NCBI RefSeq assembly: GCF_002925905.1
Contig: NZ_PRDB01000009.1
Span: 62,001 to 126,000, forward strand
Length of the DNA stretch: 64,000 bases
From: Klebsiella michiganensis
GTDB taxonomy: Bacteria > Pseudomonadota > Gammaproteobacteria > Enterobacterales > Enterobacteriaceae
Direction of reading: 5' to 3'
Part shown: in pieces, positions 58,664-64,000 of the stretch
Numbering within the stretch: the first letter of the stretch is position 1
Layout of the letters: each line of letters opens with the position of its first letter
The notes under the pieces: generated by a model
The model's database searches: none
The model's input: the letters and a program-made list of their open reading frames with translations, nothing else
What the model was told of the DNA's origin: nothing
Program-made: the position numbers and the translations under genes

Positions 58664-60051
58664 CCTTTAGCGACTGGCCCTGGCGCCACTGGCGGCGGCT
58701 GCGGGAAGAGGCTCAGGCGCTGCGCCTGAACGAGAGGCGGCTAAGCTGGCGGGAACTGTGCGCGCAAATTGATGCGCTGGCGGGGGGATTCCACGCCCAG
58801 GGTGTTCGCGACGGCGATGGCGTGCTGCTTCGCGCTTACAACCAGCCCGATGCTCTGCTGGCGTGGCTGGCCCTCCTGCAGTGCGGCGCGCGCGTCCTGC
58901 CGCTGAATCCGCAGCTGCCTGCTCCTCTGTTGGTGGAACTGCTGCCGTCTCTGGGACTGCGCCACGCGCTGGTGCTAAACGGCGGCGACCTTCCGGTGGC
59001 GCTTAATTCATTAGCGTTGTGCGCCGGCGACGGCGTGCACGCGGTCGCCTGGCGAGAAGATCGTATCGCGTCCATGACGCTAACCTCGGGGTCGACGGGA
59101 CTACCGAAAGCGGCGGTGCACGCTTTTCGCGCCCATCTTGCCAGCGCAGAAGGCGTGCTGGCGATGATACCCTTTGCGCCGCAGGACGACTGGCTGCTGT
59201 CGCTGCCGCTGTTTCACGTTTCCGGCCAGGGGATTCTCTGGCGCTGGCTGTTAGCTGGCGCAGGCCTGACGGTACGCGACAAGCAGCCGCTGGAACAGGC
59301 GTTACGCGGCTGTACCCATGCCTCTCTGGTGCCGACCCAGCTCTGGCGCCTGCTCAGCGGCGACGCCGAGGTGTCGTTGAAAGCGGTTCTGCTCGGCGGC
59401 GCGGCGATCCCGGTGGCGCTAACCGAGCAGGCCGGTAAGCGCGGTATCCGCTGCTGGTGCGGCTACGGGCTCACCGAGTTTGCCTCCACGGTATGCGCCA
59501 AGGAGGCGGACGGCCTGGCGGATGTCGGGCAGCCGCTGCCGGGGCGCGAAGTGCGGATTGTCGATGGCGAAGTGTGGCTGCGGTCGGACAGTATCGCCGC
59601 AGGCTACTGGCGCGATGGGCAAATGGTCCCCCTCGCTAATGCCGACGGCTGGTTCGCCACTCGCGATCGGGGCCGGCTGGAGCACGGCAGGCTGACTATC
59701 CTCGGACGAGTGGACAACCTCTTTTTTAGCGGCGGAGAAGGTATTCAGCCGGAAGAAGTGGAGCGGGTGATTGGCGCTCATCCGTGGATTACGCAAGTTT
59801 TCATCGTGCCGCAGGATGATGCGGAGTTTGGCCAGCGGCCGGTGGCGGTGGTGGAGTGCGGCGAGCATGACGACCCGTCCGCGCTGGCGGGCTGGTGCGC
59901 CGATAAGCTGGCGCGCTTTCAGCAGCCGGTGCGCTGGCTGCGGCTGCCTGAATCGCTGAAAACCGGCGGAATTAAAATTTCCCGCCGGGCGCTACGTGAC
60001 TGGGTCAACCAGCAGGCGATGCCCGACTCAGACGCGCTGGACGTTCAGTAG
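58660..60051 (+). CDS. menE: o-Succinylbenzoate-CoA ligase MenE
   Basis: MenE is an adenylate-forming ligase. The 463-aa product has the AMP-binding loop [16 protein letters not shown], the adenine region [15 protein letters not shown], the hinge [20 protein letters not shown], and the C-terminal lysine in [14 protein letters not shown]. The GTG start overlaps the menC stop. Its last 24 bp overlap the convergent yjdF-like gene. Confidence 0.94.
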   Translation: MTFSDWPWRHWRRLREEAQALRLNERRLSWRELCAQIDALAGGFHAQGVRDGDGVLLRAYNQPDALLAWLALLQCGARVLPLNPQLPAPLLVELLPSLGLRHALVLNGGDLPVALNSLALCAGDGVHAVAWREDRIASMTLTSGSTGLPKAAVHAFRAHLASAEGVLAMIPFAPQDDWLLSLPLFHVSGQGILWRWLLAGAGLTVRDKQPLEQALRGCTHASLVPTQLWRLLSGDAEVSLKAVLLGGAAIPVALTEQAGKRGIRCWCGYGLTEFASTVCAKEADGLADVGQPLPGREVRIVDGEVWLRSDSIAAGYWRDGQMVPLANADGWFATRDRGRLEHGRLTILGRVDNLFFSGGEGIQPEEVERVIGAHPWITQVFIVPQDDAEFGQRPVAVVECGEHDDPSALAGWCADKLARFQQPVRWLRLPESLKTGGIKISRRALRDWVNQQAMPDSDALDVQ

Positions 60052-60651
60052 CTGCTTCGTATGCCAGCGGCCCAGCGCTAAAACGGTGGTCAGCGCGCCG
60101 AGCAGGGCGCAAAACATATCCGACTGGGTATCCCAGGGATCGCCCTGGGTGCCGAGAAACTCATCCGCGCCCTGTCCCAGCGCCAGCGCCGCCCACCATT
60201 CGATCAGTTCATAGACGGCGCTAATCGCCAGCGCAATACAGCAGACCACGAAACCGAGCATTTTACGCCCGTGAACGTAGCCGCCGCGCAGCAGAATCTC
60301 CCGCGCCGCCAGCGCCGGCACCAGCCCCTGGAAAAAGTGCCCCAGCTTGTCATAGGGGTTACGGCTCAGTCCCAGCCACGCCTGTACGTCAAAGCCGATG
60401 GGCACTTTCGCGTAGGTGTACATACCGCCGACCATCAAAATGATGGCATGGAAGAAAATCAGCGTGTAAAGCAGCGGCGTCAGCGGATAGCGCGAGCGCG
60501 TGGCCAGCAAAAGCGGAACGATGATAATCACCGGCGTCACTTCCATCAGCCAGGTGAGCTTATCCCCTGCGCTGATACCGGTGTAAACAAGCATCAGGGC
60601 CAGCGCCAGCGCGGCGAATGTTAACCCCGAACGGGATGCGGCGACGGTCAT
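60028..60651 (-). CDS. DUF2238 inner-membrane protein, YjdF-like
   Basis: This 207-aa protein has about six hydrophobic segments and the YjdF/DUF2238 signature PYDKLGHFFQGLVPALAAREILLR, SAVYELIEWWAAL and GDPWDTQSDMF. The conserved histidines and acids suggest an enzyme or metal site, but no function is known to me. It overlaps the 3' end of menE on the opposite strand. The ribosome site is weak. Confidence 0.85.
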   Translation of the reverse strand: MTVAASRSGLTFAALALALMLVYTGISAGDKLTWLMEVTPVIIIVPLLLATRSRYPLTPLLYTLIFFHAIILMVGGMYTYAKVPIGFDVQAWLGLSRNPYDKLGHFFQGLVPALAAREILLRGGYVHGRKMLGFVVCCIALAISAVYELIEWWAALALGQGADEFLGTQGDPWDTQSDMFCALLGALTTVLALGRWHTKQLLNVQRV

Positions 60652-60756
60652 AACGGATCACCAGAAAGTTAAAACGATAACTATCAGGCAGATGTGGTGG
60701 AAATTCAACGTATACCGTCATTGGCGGCGCTGAGCGACCGCCAATGACGTTGAGCA

Positions 60757-62277
60757 TCAGGAAGAGGGCAGGTCGCCCTGCGTATTAAGCTGGCGCTTCC
60801 GCCAGTACCGCAGCAGCGGAGGGACAACAATCACCGCGATGGCCAGAAACAGAAGCGTTTTCGTTACGCCGCTTTGCCACAGAATCGCCACGTTGCCGTT
60901 GCTGATGGACAGCGCGCGGCGCAGGTTCTGCTCCAGCATCTCTCCCAGCACAAACCCTAAGATCAGCGGCGACATCGGGAAGTGCATTTTACGCATAATG
61001 TAGCCCAGCACGCCCAGCCCAACCATCAACAGCAGGTCGAAGGTGGTGCTGTGCACCGCGTAGACGCCGACCGCGGACACGGCGGCGATGGCCGGGGCCA
61101 GAAACCATAGCGGAATCGTCAGCATGCGGGTGAACAGGCCGATCAGCGGAATGTTCATAATCAGCAGCATCACGTTGGCGATGAGCAGCGCGGCAATTAA
61201 CCCCCAGACGATATCCGGCTGTTCGGTAAACATCGCCGGTCCCGGCGTGATGTTGTAGAGGGTCAGGGCGCCCATCATCACCGCGGTGGTCCCGGAGCCG
61301 GGAACGCCGAGCGTGAGCATCGGAATAAACGAGCCGCAGGCGGAGGCGTTGTTCGCCGCTTCCGGCGCCGCGACGCCGCGAATATCGCCCTTGCCGAAGG
61401 TAGCGCTATTGCCGCTGAGCTTTTTCTCGGTCATATAGGTGATGGCGCTGGCAATGGTCGCCCCTGCGCCCGGCAGAATGCCGACAAAGAAACCCACCAC
61501 CGATGAGCGCAGGGTCGCGCCCACGCACTGGCCCGCCTCTTTGGCGTTAAACAGCATGCGTCCGGTTTTCCGTACCAGCTTCTGCCCGCCGCTGGTGCTC
61601 TCCAGCATCAGCAAAATCTCCGAAACCGAAAAGAGCCCAATCACCACCACGATAAACTGCACGCCGTCGGAAAGATGAACGCTGTCGAACGTGAAGCGGT
61701 ACACGCCGGTATTGGCATCAACGCCCACCGTCGCCAGCCCCAAACCGATTAACGCGGCGAGAAATGACTTCAGCGGATTTTCCGCCATCATGCTGCCAAG
61801 GCAGGCGATGGCAAAAATCATCAGGGCGAAATATTCCGCCGGGCCGAACGCCAGCGACCACTGCGCCAGCACCGGGGCGAACAGGATGATCCCGCCGATA
61901 GCGATCGTTGAACCAACAAAGGAGCTCACGGCAGAGATCGACAGCGCTACGCCGCCGCGTCCCTGCTGCGCCATCGGATAACCGTCGAGAGCGGTCATAA
62001 TGGCGGCGGCATCACCGGGTACGTTAAGCAGGATAGACGAAATGCGCCCGCCGTATTCACAACCAATATAGACCGTAGCCAGCAGGATTAGCGCTGATTC
62101 CGCGGGCAGGTGCAGAGCAAAGGCCAGCGGCAGTAAGATCGCGACACCGTTAATCGGACCCAGACCCGGCAGGAGGCCGACGATAGTGCCAACAAAGCAG
62201 CCAATTAGCGCGATGGTCAGGTTGCCCGGCGTCATGGCAACGGCGAAGCCCTGTGATAAATAAATCCAGATATCCAT
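60757..62277 (-). CDS. tctA: Tripartite tricarboxylate transporter large membrane subunit TctA
   Basis: TctA is the main permease subunit of the citrate/tricarboxylate transporter. The 506-aa product begins [17 protein letters not shown] at the ATG at 62277, with GGAGAAGG upstream, and has about twelve hydrophobic segments. [18 protein letters not shown] and [16 protein letters not shown]-type repeats (here [12 protein letters not shown]) are characteristic. It lies 11 bp after tctB. The frame is open to 62301, inside tctB, but that part is not used. Confidence 0.95.
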   Translation of the reverse strand: MDIWIYLSQGFAVAMTPGNLTIALIGCFVGTIVGLLPGLGPINGVAILLPLAFALHLPAESALILLATVYIGCEYGGRISSILLNVPGDAAAIMTALDGYPMAQQGRGGVALSISAVSSFVGSTIAIGGIILFAPVLAQWSLAFGPAEYFALMIFAIACLGSMMAENPLKSFLAALIGLGLATVGVDANTGVYRFTFDSVHLSDGVQFIVVVIGLFSVSEILLMLESTSGGQKLVRKTGRMLFNAKEAGQCVGATLRSSVVGFFVGILPGAGATIASAITYMTEKKLSGNSATFGKGDIRGVAAPEAANNASACGSFIPMLTLGVPGSGTTAVMMGALTLYNITPGPAMFTEQPDIVWGLIAALLIANVMLLIMNIPLIGLFTRMLTIPLWFLAPAIAAVSAVGVYAVHSTTFDLLLMVGLGVLGYIMRKMHFPMSPLILGFVLGEMLEQNLRRALSISNGNVAILWQSGVTKTLLFLAIAVIVVPPLLRYWRKRQLNTQGDLPSS

Positions 62278-62288
62278 AACCTTCTCCG

Positions 62289-62720
62289 TTAACTCAACCA
62301 AACGCCGAGCGGCAGGGTGACATCAAGCAGGGCGTCAAAGACGTACCACAGCGCGATGCCCATCGCGACGCCGGCTACCCCGGCGGCGGGCAGGGTGGCG
62401 CCAAACAGCAGGCCAAACGCGGCGGTCAGCAGCGCGGTGGCCAGAGGAAAACCCAGCCATTCAAAACCCCACGCATAGATCCCCAGCGCAACCACCATGG
62501 TTAATAGACGTTGTAAAACCCGGCGCCCGGGCCACGTGATGGCGTCGGGCCGACGCAGAAGCAGCAAGACAGAGCACGCCAGCATCAGGCCGATAATGCC
62601 GACCGGGAAAGGGCGTGGGCCGACGGGTTCATAGGCGTATTCGCTGTGAATTTGCCAGGCGATAAACATTCCACCCGCGCAGAGCAGCAGCCACACTCCG
62701 GCAAAAATACGATCGCTCAT
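62289..62720 (-). CDS. tctB: Tripartite tricarboxylate transporter small membrane subunit TctB
   Basis: TctB is the 143-aa small membrane partner of TctA, with four hydrophobic segments (including FAGVWLLLCAGGMFIAW and LLTMVVALGIYAWGFEWLGF). Sequence conservation in this family is low, so the call rests on size, topology and its position between tctC and tctA. Confidence 0.9.
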   Translation of the reverse strand: MSDRIFAGVWLLLCAGGMFIAWQIHSEYAYEPVGPRPFPVGIIGLMLACSVLLLLRRPDAITWPGRRVLQRLLTMVVALGIYAWGFEWLGFPLATALLTAAFGLLFGATLPAAGVAGVAMGIALWYVFDALLDVTLPLGVWLS

Positions 62721-62735
62721 CGCAACCTCCGTAAA

Positions 62736-63716
62736 TTATTTGGCCAGGCCAAAGGATTTCGCCTGCAGGCGATACGCTTCCACCTGTTGTTTAACGTAGG
62801 CGTCCAGTTCCTTACCGTTCATATTGAATTCGAACAGGCCGCGCAGCTCGCGCTGCTTTTTGAACGCGTCGGTCTGCTGCAATTTCGTGAACTCATCCAC
62901 CCACCACTGATAGTCGGCGTCGCTGACTTTCGGCCCCACGAAGAAGCCGCGAATAATCGGCCAGACCAGGTCATAGCCCTGCTCTTTGGCGGTCGGCACA
63001 TCGGCGAGGGCACCCGGCAGCCTTTCGTTAGCGAACACCGCCAGCACGCGGATTTTATTGCCCTGGAGATAAGGCACCATTTCGCTGAGATCGCCGGAGA
63101 CCGCCTGCACGTGATTGCCCAGCAGCGCGGTGACCGGTTCGCCGCCGCCCTCAAACGCCACGTAGCGCATTTTGTGCGGATCGACGTTGGCTTTTTGCGC
63201 CAGCAGCGCCGCTTTCATCCAGTCCTGGCTACCAATGGAGGCGCCGGCGCCGATGACGATACTGGCGGGATTTTTTTCCATCGCCGCCATAAACGACGGC
63301 AGGTCTTTCCACGGCGAGTCGGTGCGGACGGCGATCATGCCGTAATCGGTGCCGACGCTGGCCAGCCAGCGCACATCATCCACGCCGTAGCGGCCAAACT
63401 TGCCCTGCGCCAGGTTGAGCAGCGAGCCGCCGGAGAACGCGACCACGGTACCGGGTTCGCCGGGGCGCTGGGCGACGATCGCGTTGTAGGCCACAGCGCC
63501 TACGCCGCCGGGCATGTAGGTGACGCGCATCGGTTTTTCGATGGCGCCGGTTTCCATCAGGCTGACCTGGATCAGCTTGCAGGTGAGGTCGAAGCCGCCG
63601 CCGGGCTTGGCGGGCGCGATACATTCGGTACGGGAAGGCGCCTCGGCGGCCAGGGCAGAGGCGGTTAAAAGGCATAATGCAATGGCGCCAGCACGGCGCA
63701 GGAATGGCATATTCAT
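62736..63716 (-). CDS. tctC: Tripartite tricarboxylate-binding periplasmic protein TctC
   Basis: TctC captures citrate or related tricarboxylates in the periplasm for TctAB. The 326-aa product has a signal peptide ending ASALA, then the family features ECIAPAKPGGGFDLTCK, MPGGVGAVAYNAI and VIGAGASIGSQDW. A GAGGAAG site precedes the ATG. It is divergent from tctD, whose product should activate it. Confidence 0.95.
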   Translation of the reverse strand: MNMPFLRRAGAIALCLLTASALAAEAPSRTECIAPAKPGGGFDLTCKLIQVSLMETGAIEKPMRVTYMPGGVGAVAYNAIVAQRPGEPGTVVAFSGGSLLNLAQGKFGRYGVDDVRWLASVGTDYGMIAVRTDSPWKDLPSFMAAMEKNPASIVIGAGASIGSQDWMKAALLAQKANVDPHKMRYVAFEGGGEPVTALLGNHVQAVSGDLSEMVPYLQGNKIRVLAVFANERLPGALADVPTAKEQGYDLVWPIIRGFFVGPKVSDADYQWWVDEFTKLQQTDAFKKQRELRGLFEFNMNGKELDAYVKQQVEAYRLQAKSFGLAK

Positions 63717-63788
63717 AAGCTTCCTCAGTCAGATACAGGAGACGTTTTTTTAATTATGTGAACCGGCATGTGGCTATTCGGTTGCGTG

Positions 63789-63822
63789 ATTGTTAAAACA
63801 ATTACCTTTCATTTCCCTTTCA
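63789..63822 (+). promoter_or_regulatory. Candidate regulatory sites between tctC and tctD
   Basis: CTTTCA occurs at 63806-63811 and 63817-63822, an 11-bp spaced direct repeat of the kind bound by OmpR-class regulators such as TctD. Just upstream, ATTGTT-AA-AACAAT (63789-63802) is a short dyad. Both lie in the 134-bp divergent gap. Confidence 0.45.
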
Positions 63823-63850
63823 ATGCGGCAGCAACTTTTCAGGATGTGAT

Positions 63851-64000
63851 ATGCGTCTCTTACTGGCAGAAGATAACCGTGAGCTGGCTCACTGGCTGGA
63901 GAAAGCGCTGGTGCAGGGCGGGTTTGCCGTGGACTGCGTATTTGATGGTCGCGCGGCCGATCATCTGCTGCAAAGCGAAAAATATGCGCTGGCGGTGCTG
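63851..64000 (+). CDS. tctD: Response regulator TctD, truncated by the window end
   Basis: Fifty codons of an OmpR-class response regulator are visible: MRLLLAEDNRELAHWLEKAL is a receiver-domain start with the acidic pair (ED) of the phosphorylation site, followed by QGGFAVDCVFDGRAADHL. Its place opposite tctCBA identifies it as TctD, partner of the sensor kinase TctE that should follow. An AGGA site precedes the ATG. Confidence 0.9.
   Translation, partial: MRLLLAEDNRELAHWLEKALVQGGFAVDCVFDGRAADHLLQSEKYALAVL

Noticed and set aside
60028-60051. The 24-bp overlap of menE and the yjdF-like gene as a sign of a wrong stop or frameshift
   Set aside because: Both proteins end with family-like C-termini, and short convergent overlaps are common in compact genomes.

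Overview
The window is chromosomal DNA from a member of the Enterobacteriaceae. Gene order follows the Escherichia/Salmonella backbone purF-ubiX-argT-hisJQMP-yfcHfolX-yfcGFED-pta-ackA-yfbVUTSR-alaA-lrhA-nuoA..N-rbn-elaA-menFDHBCE. The GC-rich coding style, ERIC and REP-type repeats and an added tctCBA/tctD citrate-uptake locus suggest the Klebsiella/Raoultella/Enterobacter side of the family. The species cannot be fixed from sequence reading alone. No rRNA, tRNA, CRISPR array or insertion sequence was seen.

Layout. 1-6233: end of purF, ubiX, and the lysine/arginine/ornithine and histidine ABC transporter genes, with two sigma-54-type promoters. 6275-7710: accessory patch with a GNAT acetyltransferase and a two-gene HicA-like/HTH module behind a palindromic operator. 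7876-11922: yfcH, folX, yfcG, yfcF, yfcE, yfcD. 11927-17162: accessory sugar locus, with a LacI-type regulator divergent from a three-gene PTS permease (EIIA, EIIB, UlaA-like EIIC) and a transketolase split into two genes. It sits where E. coli K-12 carries yfcC. 17210-20757: pta and ackA with an ERIC element between them. 21094-28482: yfbV, yfbU, hxpA, yfbS, yfbR, alaA, lrhA. 29134-44151: the 13-gene complex I operon nuoA-N.

44353-51317 is the most interesting part: a chaperone/usher fimbrial operon between nuoN and rbn, bracketed by two FimB/FimE-type recombinase genes. Between the first recombinase and the major pilin gene lies an AT-rich segment of about 286 bp, bounded by two 21-bp sites in inverted orientation that agree at 18 of 21 positions. 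Just inside the left site is a promoter with a consensus -35 and a 17-bp spacer, pointing away from the fimbrial genes. This has the architecture of an invertible phase switch caught in the OFF orientation. Inversion would place the promoter about 150 bp before the pilin start codon. The distal recombinase follows the last pilin gene by 33 bp and has lost two conserved catalytic histidines.

51364-60651: rbn, elaA (with a second ERIC upstream), the complete menaquinone operon menFDHBCE and a convergent yjdF-like membrane protein gene. 60757-64000: tctA, tctB, tctC on the minus strand and the start of the divergent regulator gene tctD.

The backbone genes serve nitrogen scavenging (ArgT/HisJQMP), acetate overflow (Pta/AckA) and respiration (complex I, menaquinone, LrhA). 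The accessory genes add carbohydrate and citrate uptake and surface adhesion.
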